DNA of 64,000 nucleotides from Picosynechococcus sp. PCC 7003 (GCF_001693255.1 NZ_CP016474.1:1320661-1384660); one strand, 5' to 3'; shown: positions 9,020-19,368, counted from the first letter of the stretch. The notes: generated by a model from the letters alone, not told the origin. Translations and numbers: made by a program.

Positions 9020-9241
9020 TTAGTCTTCGTAGAGACGGCATTCATCCGCGTCGGGGTTATCATCACAAAACTTTTCTAGGGGACTTTTTTCCGGCTCTTT
9101 TTCCCGTTGGTGGGCGGCTTCAGCCTGGAGTTCTTCAACGGCATCCCAAGCGGCTGCACATTCAGCGGAAGTGGAGTCAGTACTACAAGCTTCCCGAGCC
9201 GCATCACGTTCTTGTTCAATTTTTTGATGAATATTTGTCAT
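9020..9241 (-). CDS. cp12: CP12, redox switch of the Calvin cycle
   Basis: Small, intrinsically disordered protein that, when oxidised in the dark, ties GAPDH and phosphoribulokinase into an inactive complex. The 73-residue product has both redox cysteine pairs, C..DSTSAEC (N-terminal) and CDDNPDADEC (C-terminal), the core AAAWDAVEEL and the GAPDH-binding end DADECRLYED. I placed the start at ATG 9241 (MTNIHQKIEQ); the open frame extends 30 codons upstream but that part does not resemble CP12. It is monocistronic or followed by the DUF3177 gene, and divergent from dnaN. Confidence 0.95.
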   Translation of the reverse strand: MTNIHQKIEQERDAAREACSTDSTSAECAAAWDAVEELQAEAAHQREKEPEKSPLEKFCDDNPDADECRLYED

Positions 9242-9583
9242 GAATCCTCGTTTTATCTTGCTATTTTTTATTAAGGGCTCCAGTGACGAATGTTGCAATG
9301 TTTGCTTAAGCTCAGCAGAGAACAAGGGCAACAGCCACTGGCGTAGGAACGAAACTCTTTGCTTTCCTTAGCAGTGATTGGCATTCACCGATGGAGATTA
9401 GCGCAGGCTGAAATTCAAAAAATAGAAAGTCCCTACTGTTCCCCATTGTACCGTAGGAAACCTGGTGGGTCGGTTTATTTTAGATCGGGTATTGCGCCAC
9501 ATCCGCACTAGAAAAAATCCCGCCAGCCAGGGAATGTTGTAGTAGAATCTATCTGCTCTGCTTGGAGATCTCCGGAAAAAGCC
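9242..9583. other. Divergent intergenic region cp12/dnaN
   Basis: About 340 bp with no gene that I can support. A -10-like TAGAAT at 9543-9548 lies 35 bp upstream of the dnaN start without a clear -35. No DnaA boxes were seen in this stretch. Confidence 0.4.
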
Positions 9584-10768
9584 ATGAAGTTTGTTTGCAG
9601 TCAAAGTGATCTAAATAGCCAACTCTCCCTTGTTGGTCGGGCGGTGCCTTCGCGGCCTACCCACCCTATTTTGGGAAATGTGCTGTTGACTGCGGATGCG
9701 AGCCGCCATCAGATTCAACTCACCGCCTTTGATCTCAGCCTGGGCATTCGCACGAGCTTTCCGGCCCAAGTCATTGAAGGAGGTACCCTAACCCTGCCGG
9801 CAAAGTTGCTTAATGATATTGTGTCGCGTCTGCCTGAGGGGGAAGTGACCTTGAGTTGTCCGTCGGAAACTTTGATGAAAGGCGATGCCCAAGCGACCCT
9901 AACTGCGGCCACGGGACGGTTTCAAATTCGAGGTATGGGAGCAGACGAGTTTCCTGAATTACCGACGATCCAGGATGGCAAAAAATTAATGTTGCCGGCG
10001 ATCGCCTTAAGCGAAGGCCTGGGAGGGGTACTGTTTGCCGCTAGCCCTGATGAAACCAAGCAAGTTTTAACGGGGGTCCATGTCACTCACCACCAAGATT
10101 GCCTTGAGTTTGCCGCGACCGATGGCCACCGCCTTGCCCTCGTTGAAACCAGTGACCAGGTTAGCCCAGAGCCAGAATCCAGCGACGCCGGAAAACTCCC
10201 CACCTCAACCCTGGAAGATTTTGCCCTAACCATCCCCGCCCGGGCGCTTCGAGAATTAGAACGCATGTTAACCACCGCCAATGAAGCGGATTTGATTGCC
10301 CTACATTTAGACGATAGCCAAGTTATTTTTGAGGTCAATCACCAGCGCCTCACCAGCCGCAAACTAGACGGTGCCTACCCCGCTTACCATCAGTTAATCC
10401 CCCGGCAGTTTAGCCGCGATGTCACCCTAGAGCGACGAGCTTTGATTAGCAGCATTGAACGGGTGGCGGTTCTGGCCGATCAAAAAAATAATATTGTGAA
10501 ATTCCGCCTCAACAGCGCCGAACAAAAACTTCACCTCGCTGTGGAAGCCCAGGATGTGGGCAGTGGTGAAGAAGCTTTGCCCGCCCAGGTTTCGGGGACA
10601 GATTTAGAGATTGCCTTTAATGTGAGGTATCTCATCGACGGTCTGAAGGCCTTACCAAGTAATGAGATTAAGATGCAGCTGAATGAAAATAATCAGCCGG
10701 TTATTTTTACGCCCCTGGGTGCGGTGCAGATGACTTATTTGATTATGCCAGTGCAGATCCGCAGCTAG
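9584..10768 (+). CDS. dnaN: DNA polymerase III beta subunit (sliding clamp)
   Basis: Ring-shaped clamp that tethers DNA polymerase III to the template. The 394 residues form three clamp domains (about 1-125, 135-275, 280-394), starting MKFVCSQSDLNSQLSLVGRAV and ending with the conserved YLIMPVQIRS. The segment RPTHPILGNVLL (about 24-35) and the ATDGHRLAL motif (about 179-187) are typical. Length is normal. The stop codon overlaps that of the convergent beta-lactamase-like gene in CTAG at 10765-10768. Confidence 0.97.
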   Translation: MKFVCSQSDLNSQLSLVGRAVPSRPTHPILGNVLLTADASRHQIQLTAFDLSLGIRTSFPAQVIEGGTLTLPAKLLNDIVSRLPEGEVTLSCPSETLMKGDAQATLTAATGRFQIRGMGADEFPELPTIQDGKKLMLPAIALSEGLGGVLFAASPDETKQVLTGVHVTHHQDCLEFAATDGHRLALVETSDQVSPEPESSDAGKLPTSTLEDFALTIPARALRELERMLTTANEADLIALHLDDSQVIFEVNHQRLTSRKLDGAYPAYHQLIPRQFSRDVTLERRALISSIERVAVLADQKNNIVKFRLNSAEQKLHLAVEAQDVGSGEEALPAQVSGTDLEIAFNVRYLIDGLKALPSNEIKMQLNENNQPVIFTPLGAVQMTYLIMPVQIRS

Positions 10769-11997
10769 GGAGTGACGGCTGGGGTCGCCGCTGGGGCTGA
10801 TGGGCTAGGGGCTTGGATAATGTCCTTTTTAGCCATGTGGTCGTAGAATTGGCGGCTAATTTTGTGGAGTAGCTCTTTGCCCTTGGGGTCGTTGTAGGGA
10901 CGCTCGACAAAAATTGCAGCGACGTAACGCTTGCCATTGGGCAGATCCACAATCCCTGCATCGCCGATGATACTGCCGATATCTCCAGTTTTATGGACGA
11001 TGTCGGCTCCCTGACCCAAACTCTGGGGTAAGAGGCGGTCGTTACTCGTGGCTCCCATGATCCGAAAGAGGCGATCGCGGGACCGGACAGACAGAATTTC
11101 ACCTTGGTTAATGCGGGCAAGGAGATGGGCGAGATCCTTGGCACTGGTGAGGTTTGTGCCTTCGAGATCTGGCAAAGGATTATTCAACTGGGTTTGGGTC
11201 ATGCCCCACTGCTGAAATTTCGCGTTGAGGACGGCATTCCCTCCCAACAACTCGGTAATCATGTTGGTGGCGGTGTTGTCACTATTGACGCTCATTTCCC
11301 TCGCGGTGTAGAGGGCAGTGTAGGTGCTGCCGGGGGTTTGGTACTGCATGCTGCCAGACCCACCCCCGATGACTTCTTTAGTGAGGGTGAGGGAATCATC
11401 TAGTTGAACTTTGCCACTGTCAACGGCTTCTAGGAAGGCTACGAGAATGGGAATTTTGATCGTACTGGCGGCGGATAGGGGGCGATCGCCAGCCACGTCT
11501 AAATATTCCCCAGTGTCTAAATCCACAAAAAGCAAAGACGCATCGAGGTTTGGGTCAGCGGCGATCGCCGCTTGGGTCGTTTCTGCCAGTTGGGTGAGGG
11601 GCGTTTTCAGGGGGAGTGGCTCTGGGGCTGGGGACAGCTGCCCAGAGAGTAGCTGTTGGCTGGTTATATTTTCAGGGGGATTAACGGTGGGGGCAGAGCG
11701 TAAATTCGCGGCACTGAGAATGGTGCCAATACAAGCGCTAACGCCAACGCCCACAATTAGTAAACGGAGAGGATACAGGAGCGGCCGGGGTAATTTGAGG
11801 CGGGCTGGGCGGCGGGAGCGTCGATTCGTCTTTGGGGAGTTAGGGGGAACCATGGTGGCGATCGCCTGGGGGGAATTCCCTTGCCGGTGACGGGCCCCAA
11901 AAGCGACCACTTTAGTATCGGTCGCAGCGTTCAATGCATTCAATGATCGTGGTGCTGGGGATTTTCTGCGTTTAGGACGACGGGACTTACCAACCAC
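10765..11997 (-). CDS. Membrane-anchored class A beta-lactamase-like serine hydrolase
   Basis: A penicillin-recognising serine hydrolase. The 410-residue protein has a long basic N-terminus, one membrane anchor (about 77-95, LRLLIVGVGVSACIGTIL), a Pro-rich linker, then a class A fold: SxxK as STIK (about 178), SDN as NSDN (about 240), an omega-loop-like region with NPLPDLEG, and KTG in VHKTGDIGS (about 345). All catalytic motifs look intact. Anchoring and the widespread presence of such proteins in cyanobacteria suggest a peptidoglycan-related role as much as drug resistance. The start is a GTG at 11997; a later ATG (residue 49) would still keep the anchor. Confidence 0.85.
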   Translation of the reverse strand: MVGKSRRPKRRKSPAPRSLNALNAATDTKVVAFGARHRQGNSPQAIATMVPPNSPKTNRRSRRPARLKLPRPLLYPLRLLIVGVGVSACIGTILSAANLRSAPTVNPPENITSQQLLSGQLSPAPEPLPLKTPLTQLAETTQAAIAADPNLDASLLFVDLDTGEYLDVAGDRPLSAASTIKIPILVAFLEAVDSGKVQLDDSLTLTKEVIGGGSGSMQYQTPGSTYTALYTAREMSVNSDNTATNMITELLGGNAVLNAKFQQWGMTQTQLNNPLPDLEGTNLTSAKDLAHLLARINQGEILSVRSRDRLFRIMGATSNDRLLPQSLGQGADIVHKTGDIGSIIGDAGIVDLPNGKRYVAAIFVERPYNDPKGKELLHKISRQFYDHMAKKDIIQAPSPSAPAATPAVTP

Positions 11998-12448
11998 TGA
12001 CGACTCCTACCTTGACTTTGGGGTAACTGAAATAGATTTTTTTCATTATGCCCGAAGACCTTGGCGATCGCTCCCCCTTTCTCAAAATTTTGTCGGCTGG
12101 TTGCCTTGCATCTTGGACAAAACTGTTGCCATCAAATCTTTCAGATCTATGTCACATTCCTCTGCCGGGATGGGCTTTTGAACTCTGGAGAGAATCTAAA
12201 TTTAGCATTCCTAAAGCCCCGTTGATTAGGTGATTTGGCGATCGATTCCTCTTCCATAAAAATTTGCCTTTGTGCTTAAAAATTCAAGTTAGAGGCTAAT
12301 CCTCCTCGGCCGAATCTCACCTTAGACTCGTAAAAGAACTGTTAAAATTTGCTTAAATACTCAAGCCAATTTAGGGGAAACAATCAAGACAATTCTCCCC
12401 TGCAAAATAACTGACAGCAATACTAAAAAATAATTCGGGGTGTTGTGT
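11998..12448. other. Divergent intergenic region upstream of the hybrid kinase
   Basis: About 450 bp between two diverging genes. It contains HIP1 sites and AT-rich promoter-like sequence (for example CTGTTAAAATTTGCTTAAAT around 12339-12358). A 61-codon open frame at 12048-12233 shows no protein-like features. Confidence 0.4.
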
Positions 12449-15400
12449 ATGGCCGTTTTTTCTGTTGCGTTGATCGGGGAGAGTCTACGAGATTTTTTAA
12501 CAGGGCGGATGTACATGCCCCACGGGAGTTGCTATCTCTGGCAGACTCCTTTAGTCAGCTTACATCTGGTCGCGAATCTTCTCACGGCGATCGCCTATTT
12601 TTCGATCCCGATTATGCTGGTTTATTTTGTCAGAAAGCGACAAGATATGCCTTTTTCACGGGTGTTTATCCTGTTTGGTTTTTTTATTACTGCCTGTGGC
12701 ATTGGTCACTTTTTAGATGTCCTGACCCTCTGGTTTCCCATTTATTGGATTGATGGAGTGGAAAGCAGTTTTACAGCATTGATTTCCTGCTATACCGCCA
12801 TAGAACTTTATACGCTTCTACCGAAATTTTTAGCCCTCAAAAGCCCAGAAGAATTAGCGGCCATCAATCAAAAGCTGCAGATCGAAGTGCAAGAACGAAA
12901 AAAAGTTGAAGACATTTTAAGTCGCATTTTGGCGGGCACTGCTGCTGTCACGGGCCGTGATTTCTTTTCTGCCCTGGCCGAAAATTTGGCGATCGCCCTT
13001 GATGTCTGGTACGTCGCCATTAGTGAAATCTTCGAAAATAGCACAGATCCTCCCCAAACCCTCGCCACCTGGGAAAACCCTAAATTTCCCTCGATTCCAG
13101 CTGCGGCGATCGCCTCTTCCCCGGAAGGAGCCAACACCAATCAATTCCTCCAGTTTCCGATCCAAGACCGCAATTCCCGCCCCATCGGCACCCTCCATGT
13201 ACAGCACCATCAACCCACCATTGATCAAGAGCTCGCCACAAAATTAACCAGTATTTTTGCCTCCCGGGCCGCCGCAGAAATTGAGCGAAAACGCGCCCTA
13301 GACGAACTGGCCTGGGCCAACAGTCAGCTCGCAACCATGAATAACCGCCTAGAAGAAAAGGTCGCCGAACGCACCCAAGCGCTAAAAACCGTTAACGAAA
13401 CCCTCCGGAGCAGTGAAGCCCGTTACCGCAGTTTGGTGCTCAATATCCCTGGGGCTGTGTACTGCTGTCTCCCCGACGCACAATGGACAATGCAGTTTCT
13501 TTCCCATGGCATTGAACCGATTACCGGCTACCCCGCCACGGATTTTTTACATAATCAAATTCGCGCCTTTAGGGACATTGTTCACCCCGAAGATTACCCA
13601 CGGATTTTCGCCTCTTTGGCAATGCTTACCCCCGATAATCCCACCTATACCGATGAATATCGTCTTGTTCGCGTTGATCAAAATATTTGTTGGGTCTTTG
13701 AACAAGGACGGGGAATTTTCGACGAAACAGGTCATTTAATTCGCCTTGAGGGGGTGATCATCGAAGTCACTGACCGTAAACTTGCCAGCCAAGCCCTAGA
13801 CCAAGAACGGCGGCAACTGCGGCAACTGATCCAAAATATGCCTGTAGCGATGGCGATGTTAGACAAGAAGCTACGCTATGTGGCCCATAGTCGTCAATGG
13901 CTCGTCGACTATCAGCTTGGGGAAGAAACCCTCGTTGGGCGATCGCACCATGAGGTCTTTGTGAATCTCCGGGAAGACTACCGACAGCATCTCCAAACAG
14001 CCCTAAGCGGTCAGGTGATCACCTGTGAAGAAGATTGCTACGTCCAACATGATGGCAAAAAACAATATCTCAAATGGACAGTCCAGCCTTGGTATCACCG
14101 GGAAAATCAAGTGGGTGGCGTGGTCATTGTCACCCAAAATATTAACGATCTTGTGGAAGGTCGTGAGGCGGCCCTCGCTGCGTCCCGCCTCAAATCGAGC
14201 TTTTTGGCGAATATGAGCCACGAAATCCGTACCCCCATGAACGGCATTCTCGGCATTGCGGAGCTTTTGCAGACGACCCAACTTAACCCCCAGCAACAGG
14301 ATTTTGTCAAAACCCTCAGCCAAAGTGCGAACCATTTACTCTATGTGATCAACGATATTCTCGACTTTTCTAAGTTAGAAGCCGGGGAGATGCGCCTCGA
14401 ATCTGTGCCTTTACAGATTATTGACTGTGTGGAGTCAGTGGCGGAGTTGCTGGCGATCCAGGCCCAAACGAAACAGGTGGAATTGATCACTATTATTGAT
14501 CCACAACTGGGAGGGACAGTCACGGGGGATTCGATGCGGCTGCGGCAAGTGCTAACAAATTTGGTCGGTAATGCAATTAAATTTACCCATCGCGGTTCTG
14601 TGGTGATTCGCGCTTTGCCCGTGGCAGAAGATGAGGCATCTGTTTTGGTGAAGTTTGAGGTCATTGATACTGGCATTGGCATTGACAAAGCAGATCAAGC
14701 AAAATTATTCCGGTCTTTTTCCCAGGTTGATCCGTCTACGACAAGGGAATATGGGGGAACAGGTCTTGGTTTGGCGATTGCCAAATATCTGGTCAGTCTC
14801 ATGGCCGGGGACATTGGTTTAGAAAGTAGCCCTGGTCAAGGTTCAACCTTTTGGTTTACGGCCCGTTTCCAACGGCTCGAAGCGCCGCCCCCGCTGCCCC
14901 AATTGGCCCCCTACCGCGTCCTCCTCATTGACTCCCAGCCTTTGTCCCTAGAGGCGATTCGTCGGCAGCTTAGTCACTATGGGGTCAGTGTGATTGCCTA
15001 TGGTGATTTTATGGGGGGAATCCTCGCCCTCGAACAGCAGGATAGTTTTGATCTAGTGCTGTTGGCTTTACCCATTTTTGGCAACCAGGCGGGCATCGAA
15101 ACAGTTTTAGATAAAGTAAAAACGCTTCTCCCCCGGGAAAATTTGGTGCTGCTGCTAGCGGCGGTGGATTATCCTCGGCTAAAAAATTGGCTGCAGCCCC
15201 AAGGACTCCGCTATCTTCTGCGGCCCCTCCAACAGGAAGCACTGCTGCGCTGTCTACAAGCAGAAATAAGTCCAGATCAAACAATGGCGGATATTGCGGA
15301 TGAGGCTGGCCTTGATCTGACTTTGGCGGAAATTTTGGGAGATCAAGGGGGGCGATCGCCAAATATCCGGATCCTGGTCGTCGAAGATACGCCCATTAAC

Positions 15401-16138
15401 CAAACGGTCATTCTCAATCAACTTGAAATTATTGGGTTTAACACCATTGATTGTGTGAGTAATGGCCGCGAAGCCCTCGCCCAGCTCCAACAGCGGACCT
15501 ATGACCTGATTTTGATGGATTGTCTGATGCCAGAGCTAGATGGCTATACGACCACTGAAATGATTCGCCAACGGGAACAGGAGGATACCCACCAATTGAT
15601 TATCGCCATGACGGCCAATGCAATGAAAGGCGATCGCGAAAAATGTTTAGCGGCGGGGATGGACGGTTACATTGCCAAACCCACCAGTATTAAGACTCTC
15701 CGTCAGGTCATCGATCAGTGTTTACAAAAGTCAGAAAAAAAACGATCTGTCGTAGCGATCGCCTCCCCAATCCTAGAAACAGCCACAGATCCGGACGTCC
15801 CCGTAGATTTGACGCAATTAGTGCATTTCTATGGCAACAATCCCAGTTTCCACCGGGAAGTGTTCGTACAATTCCTCGAATTTGCGCCCGGTTATCTACA
15901 AGCACTCCAAGGGGCGATCGCCAATCAAGATGCCGCAAAAATCTCCTACGAAGCCCATCGTCTCAAGGGAGCCGCCAGCAGTGTGAGTGTGCGTAAAATT
16001 CCAGATTGGTGCATTGCTATCGAAGTCGCCCTCGCTAACGAAAACTATGCCACCATCCAGACGCTTTCCCTGCAGATCGAAACCCATTTCCAGGTGGCCC
16101 ACGAGTTTATCCAGGCTTACCTCGAATCCCCTAGATGA
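12449..16138 (+). CDS. Hybrid histidine kinase with ethylene-receptor-like sensor, GAF, PAS, two REC and HPt domains
   Basis: A complete phosphorelay in one protein (1229 residues). Order, counted from the GTG three codons upstream: three membrane helices resembling the plant ETR1 ethylene-binding domain (about 5-125; AYFSIP at 52-57, CGIGH at 86-90), GAF (about 165-290), a coiled coil, two PAS domains (about 330-450, 465-575), HisKA with SHEIRTPMNG, HATPase (DTGIGI and GGTGLGLAI motifs), a degenerate receiver (DS in place of DD, acceptor Asp replaced within VLLALP), a canonical receiver (VVEDTP, LMDCLMPELDG, KP) and a C-terminal HPt with AHRLKGAA. The Asp that precedes AYFSIP in ethylene receptors is Asn46. 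GGGG 8 bp upstream favours ATG 12449 over GTG 12440. Confidence 0.9.
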   Translation: MAVFSVALIGESLRDFLTGRMYMPHGSCYLWQTPLVSLHLVANLLTAIAYFSIPIMLVYFVRKRQDMPFSRVFILFGFFITACGIGHFLDVLTLWFPIYWIDGVESSFTALISCYTAIELYTLLPKFLALKSPEELAAINQKLQIEVQERKKVEDILSRILAGTAAVTGRDFFSALAENLAIALDVWYVAISEIFENSTDPPQTLATWENPKFPSIPAAAIASSPEGANTNQFLQFPIQDRNSRPIGTLHVQHHQPTIDQELATKLTSIFASRAAAEIERKRALDELAWANSQLATMNNRLEEKVAERTQALKTVNETLRSSEARYRSLVLNIPGAVYCCLPDAQWTMQFLSHGIEPITGYPATDFLHNQIRAFRDIVHPEDYPRIFASLAMLTPDNPTYTDEYRLVRVDQNICWVFEQGRGIFDETGHLIRLEGVIIEVTDRKLASQALDQERRQLRQLIQNMPVAMAMLDKKLRYVAHSRQWLVDYQLGEETLVGRSHHEVFVNLREDYRQHLQTALSGQVITCEEDCYVQHDGKKQYLKWTVQPWYHRENQVGGVVIVTQNINDLVEGREAALAASRLKSSFLANMSHEIRTPMNGILGIAELLQTTQLNPQQQDFVKTLSQSANHLLYVINDILDFSKLEAGEMRLESVPLQIIDCVESVAELLAIQAQTKQVELITIIDPQLGGTVTGDSMRLRQVLTNLVGNAIKFTHRGSVVIRALPVAEDEASVLVKFEVIDTGIGIDKADQAKLFRSFSQVDPSTTREYGGTGLGLAIAKYLVSLMAGDIGLESSPGQGSTFWFTARFQRLEAPPPLPQLAPYRVLLIDSQPLSLEAIRRQLSHYGVSVIAYGDFMGGILALEQQDSFDLVLLALPIFGNQAGIETVLDKVKTLLPRENLVLLLAAVDYPRLKNWLQPQGLRYLLRPLQQEALLRCLQAEISPDQTMADIADEAGLDLTLAEILGDQGGRSPNIRILVVEDTPINQTVILNQLEIIGFNTIDCVSNGREALAQLQQRTYDLILMDCLMPELDGYTTTEMIRQREQEDTHQLIIAMTANAMKGDREKCLAAGMDGYIAKPTSIKTLRQVIDQCLQKSEKKRSVVAIASPILETATDPDVPVDLTQLVHFYGNNPSFHREVFVQFLEFAPGYLQALQGAIANQDAAKISYEAHRLKGAASSVSVRKIPDWCIAIEVALANENYATIQTLSLQIETHFQVAHEFIQAYLESPR

Positions 16139-16161
16139 TGGCATTAAAACTCCCCTTTCTC

Positions 16162-16473
16162 TCAGAGTTCTGAGCGACGAATATCCTGCTCGGCCTGCTT
16201 TCTCAAGAGGCGATCGCGGCGGCCATGGTAGAGCTTGGTTTCCTCTAGGGTCATCTGGGTTGGATCGAGGATAATCAACCCATGGAAATTTAACGCCGGA
16301 TAAACCTTTAGATGGGGTAAACATTCCTCCAGGGCCTGCAACACAAGCCCATAGACATCCGCTAAAAAATAGTCAAAGGCCTCTGGCTGATCCCGTTGTC
16401 GATAGCCCACTGCCTGTTCCAGGTCTTTTTGGGAAATAATATAGCCCGCCTCAAATTGTGAAAACTCCAACAT
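16162..16473 (-). CDS. Conserved hypothetical protein
   Basis: A soluble 103-residue protein that I do not recognise. It begins MLEFSQFEAGYIISQ, is mixed alpha/beta in appearance and ends in a highly charged helix (RRDRLLRKQAEQDIRRSEL). It has no cysteines in a metal-binding arrangement, no signal peptide and no membrane span. It follows secA on the same strand, but the secA terminator lies between them, so it is probably transcribed separately. It converges with the hybrid kinase gene, leaving only 23 bp between stops. Confidence 0.6.
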   Translation of the reverse strand: MLEFSQFEAGYIISQKDLEQAVGYRQRDQPEAFDYFLADVYGLVLQALEECLPHLKVYPALNFHGLIILDPTQMTLEETKLYHGRRDRLLRKQAEQDIRRSEL

Positions 16474-16503
16474 TGCTGCTAATGCTTAAAAGGAAAATCG
16501 AAC

Positions 16504-16527
16504 AAAAAATCCCCCAGAGAGGGGGAT
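16504..16527 (-). terminator. Intrinsic terminator of secA
   Basis: On the minus strand ATCCCCC (complement of 16521-16527), loop TCTCT, GGGGGAT (complement of 16509-16515), then a T run from the A tract at 16504-16509. It lies 25 bp after the secA stop. Confidence 0.9.
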
Positions 16528-16551
16528 ACATTCAGTTTTTCAAAAAGATTG

Positions 16552-19368
16552 CTACACCGCTTGGGGTTGTTGGGGTTGCCGTTGGGGCTGGAATTGGAAC
16601 AGAGAATACACCACATTCCGGCGGATGTCGATCATCATTTCCAGGAACATCTCGTAGCCCTCTTGCTTGTATTCGATCAAAGGATCTTTTTGACCATAGC
16701 CCCGTAGCCCGACAGATTCACGCAGGGCATCAATAGCCTGGAGGTGCTCCCGCCAGAGGGTATCGATCTGCTGGAGGATAAAGAAGCGTTCTGCCTGGCG
16801 CATTAAACCGGGTTGACTTTTCTCCACCTGAGCTTCCTTAAGGTCATAGGCTTTGCGCACTTCTTCATGGAGGAAGGTTTTGATTTCTGGAACCGTCATA
16901 TCCTCAATATCCTTGGGTTCTAGATCTTCGAGGAGGTAGATAAATTCCTTCGCTTTATCGAGGAGTTTGTCTAGTTTCCATTCTTCGGGGGGGAGTTCTG
17001 GGTTGACATAGGCCTCGACAATCTCGCTCATGGTCTTTTCGGCGTATTGGATGACCTGCTCTTTGAGATCTTGACCTTCTAAAACCCGACGGCGTTCGGC
17101 GTAGATGGCACGCCGTTGATTGTTCATCACTTCGTCGTACTCGAATACCTGTTTCCGGGCGTCGTAGTAAAAGGTTTCTACTTTCTTCTGGGCGCCTTCG
17201 AGGGAGTTGGTGAGCATTTTTGATTCGATGGGCATATCTTCTTCGACCCGGAAGGCATTCATCAAACCGGCCACGCGATCGCCCCCGAAAATACGCAGGA
17301 GATTATCTTCGAGGCTGAGGAAAAATCGCGTCGAACCAGGGTCCCCTTGACGACCAGCCCGGCCCCGCAGTTGGTTATCAATCCGGCGGGATTCGTGGCG
17401 TTCTGTCCCAATGACATGGAGACCGCCATTTTGAATCACTTCGTCGTGCTCCACGCTGGTGAGGTCATGGTAGGTTTTTTCGATGGCATGGTACACCGTC
17501 CGCAACTTCTGCACCACGGGATCAGCGGTGGGGGCATTTTCCGAGGCGATCGCCAATTTTTCCTCTGCCTCTAGTTCCGTCAAACTCTGGTTGCCATACT
17601 GATCGACGGCAAACTTTACCGCGTCCTTCAGTTGCTGTTCCAGGTCTGTGGGCAGTTCCGTCGGGTAAATATCGAGGGTGGTTTTCCAGGTTTTTTTCTT
17701 CTGTTTGTTGTTGGTATCAAAGCCCTGACCGCCACTATTCTTTCCACTACCGGCGATCGCAAAACTCCCCTCATCCTCTGGTTTAACGATCTGGGGCATG
17801 AAATATTCACGCATCTTCAGGCGAGCCATATATTCCGAGTTTCCGCCGAGGATAATATCCGTACCCCGACCCGCCATATTGGTGGCGATCGTCACGGCTC
17901 CTTTACGACCAGCCTGGGCGACGATTTCTGATTCCTTTTCGACATTTTCCGGTCGCGCATTCAATAGGTTATGGGGAATACCCAACTCATGGAGATAGGC
18001 CGAAATAATCTCCGACTTTTCCACGCTGGTGGTACCGACCAGCACCGGTCGTCCCGTTTCGTGCATCTGGGCACATTCTTCAGCGACGGCCCGCCACTTT
18101 GCTTTTTCGTTTTTGTAGACTACGTCTGCTAGATCTTGCCGCTTAGTGGGACGATTGGTGGGGATAATCGTCACCTCAAGGTTGTAGACCTTTTCAAATT
18201 CTGTTTCTTCGGTTTTGGCTGTCCCCGTCATCCCAGAAAGTTTCGGGTAAAGCAAGAAAAAGTTTTGGTAGGTGATATTTGCGAGGGTTTGGGTTTCTTT
18301 TTGGATCGTGACCCCTTCTTGGGCTTCGATCGCCTGGTGGAGGCCATCGCTCCAGCGCCGTCCCGGCATAATCCGGCCAGTAAATTCATCGACGATTACT
18401 ACCTCATCGCCGCGCACAATGTAGTTCACATCTTTTTTAAACAGTTCCTTGGCTTTGACGGCATTGAAAATATAGTGGGCCCAAGGATTTTGCTCGTCGT
18501 ATAGATCCGTAACCCCCAGTAATTGTTCTGCTTTGGCAAACCCTTCGTCGGTCATCAAAACATTGCGAGCTTTTTCATCGACTTCGTAGTCACCGGGGCC
18601 GTCTTCTTCGACTTGGGGAACCAACTGTTGCGCAATTTCAGCCGCTTGGAGATATTTTTCGGTGGGGCGTTCGATCTGGCCAGAAATAATCAGAGGCGTT
18701 CTGGCTTCATCAACGAGGATCGAATCCACTTCGTCAATGATGCAGTAGTTAAAGGGACGCTGCACCACCTCTTGGATCGTGGTAGCCATATTGTCCCGCA
18801 GATAATCAAACCCCAGTTCGGAGTTGGTAGTGTAGGTAATATCGCAGCGGTAGTTTTCAATTTTTTCGGCAGGCCCCATGCTGGACTGGATTAGCCCCAC
18901 AGTTAGGCCCAAAAAGCGGTGCACTTGCCCCATCCATTCGGCGTCCCGGCGGGCCAGGTAGTCGTTCACGGTGACCACATGAACTCCTTTCCCCGTTAGA
19001 CCATTGAGGTAGGCGGGCAGGGTGGCGACGAGGGTTTTTCCTTCCCCGGTTCTCATCTCGGCGATTTGCCCTTTATGGAGCACAATCCCCCCCAAAAGTT
19101 GGACATCGTAGTGACGCATTTGAAGCACTCGCCACGCGGCTTCACGGACGACGGCAAAGGCTTCGGGGAGGATTTCGTCTAAAATTTCTTCGGTTTCTTC
19201 GTCGCTGTTGGCTTTGTCGAGCTTGGCGCGAAATTCTACGGTTTTCTGGGCTAGGGCTTCGTCTGTAAGGTTAGCAAAATCCTCTGCGAGCAGGTTGATT
19301 TCAGCGACGAGGGGCTGGAATCTTTTGAGTTTGCGGGCGTTGGGGTCACCAAATAGCTTCTTAAACAT
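16552..19368 (-). CDS. secA: Preprotein translocase ATPase SecA
   Basis: Motor that pushes unfolded preproteins through SecYEG in the plasma and thylakoid membranes. The 938-residue protein has Walker A in MRTGEGKT (about 105), [19 protein letters not shown] (about 213-231), the preprotein cross-linking domain, the second nucleotide-binding domain ([21 protein letters not shown]) and the helical scaffold/wing. The C-terminus ends in a Gln/Pro-rich stretch ([12 protein letters not shown]) without the Cys-rich zinc-binding tail of proteobacterial SecA, as usual for cyanobacteria. A Gly/Lys-rich insertion ([11 protein letters not shown], about residue 560) is a lineage-specific loop. Confidence 0.98.
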   Translation of the reverse strand: MFKKLFGDPNARKLKRFQPLVAEINLLAEDFANLTDEALAQKTVEFRAKLDKANSDEETEEILDEILPEAFAVVREAAWRVLQMRHYDVQLLGGIVLHKGQIAEMRTGEGKTLVATLPAYLNGLTGKGVHVVTVNDYLARRDAEWMGQVHRFLGLTVGLIQSSMGPAEKIENYRCDITYTTNSELGFDYLRDNMATTIQEVVQRPFNYCIIDEVDSILVDEARTPLIISGQIERPTEKYLQAAEIAQQLVPQVEEDGPGDYEVDEKARNVLMTDEGFAKAEQLLGVTDLYDEQNPWAHYIFNAVKAKELFKKDVNYIVRGDEVVIVDEFTGRIMPGRRWSDGLHQAIEAQEGVTIQKETQTLANITYQNFFLLYPKLSGMTGTAKTEETEFEKVYNLEVTIIPTNRPTKRQDLADVVYKNEKAKWRAVAEECAQMHETGRPVLVGTTSVEKSEIISAYLHELGIPHNLLNARPENVEKESEIVAQAGRKGAVTIATNMAGRGTDIILGGNSEYMARLKMREYFMPQIVKPEDEGSFAIAGSGKNSGGQGFDTNNKQKKKTWKTTLDIYPTELPTDLEQQLKDAVKFAVDQYGNQSLTELEAEEKLAIASENAPTADPVVQKLRTVYHAIEKTYHDLTSVEHDEVIQNGGLHVIGTERHESRRIDNQLRGRAGRQGDPGSTRFFLSLEDNLLRIFGGDRVAGLMNAFRVEEDMPIESKMLTNSLEGAQKKVETFYYDARKQVFEYDEVMNNQRRAIYAERRRVLEGQDLKEQVIQYAEKTMSEIVEAYVNPELPPEEWKLDKLLDKAKEFIYLLEDLEPKDIEDMTVPEIKTFLHEEVRKAYDLKEAQVEKSQPGLMRQAERFFILQQIDTLWREHLQAIDALRESVGLRGYGQKDPLIEYKQEGYEMFLEMMIDIRRNVVYSLFQFQPQRQPQQPQAV

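Noticed and set aside
12048-12233. 61-codon frame upstream of the hybrid kinase
   Set aside because: No recognisable family, no ribosome site, and a mixed composition typical of a chance frame.
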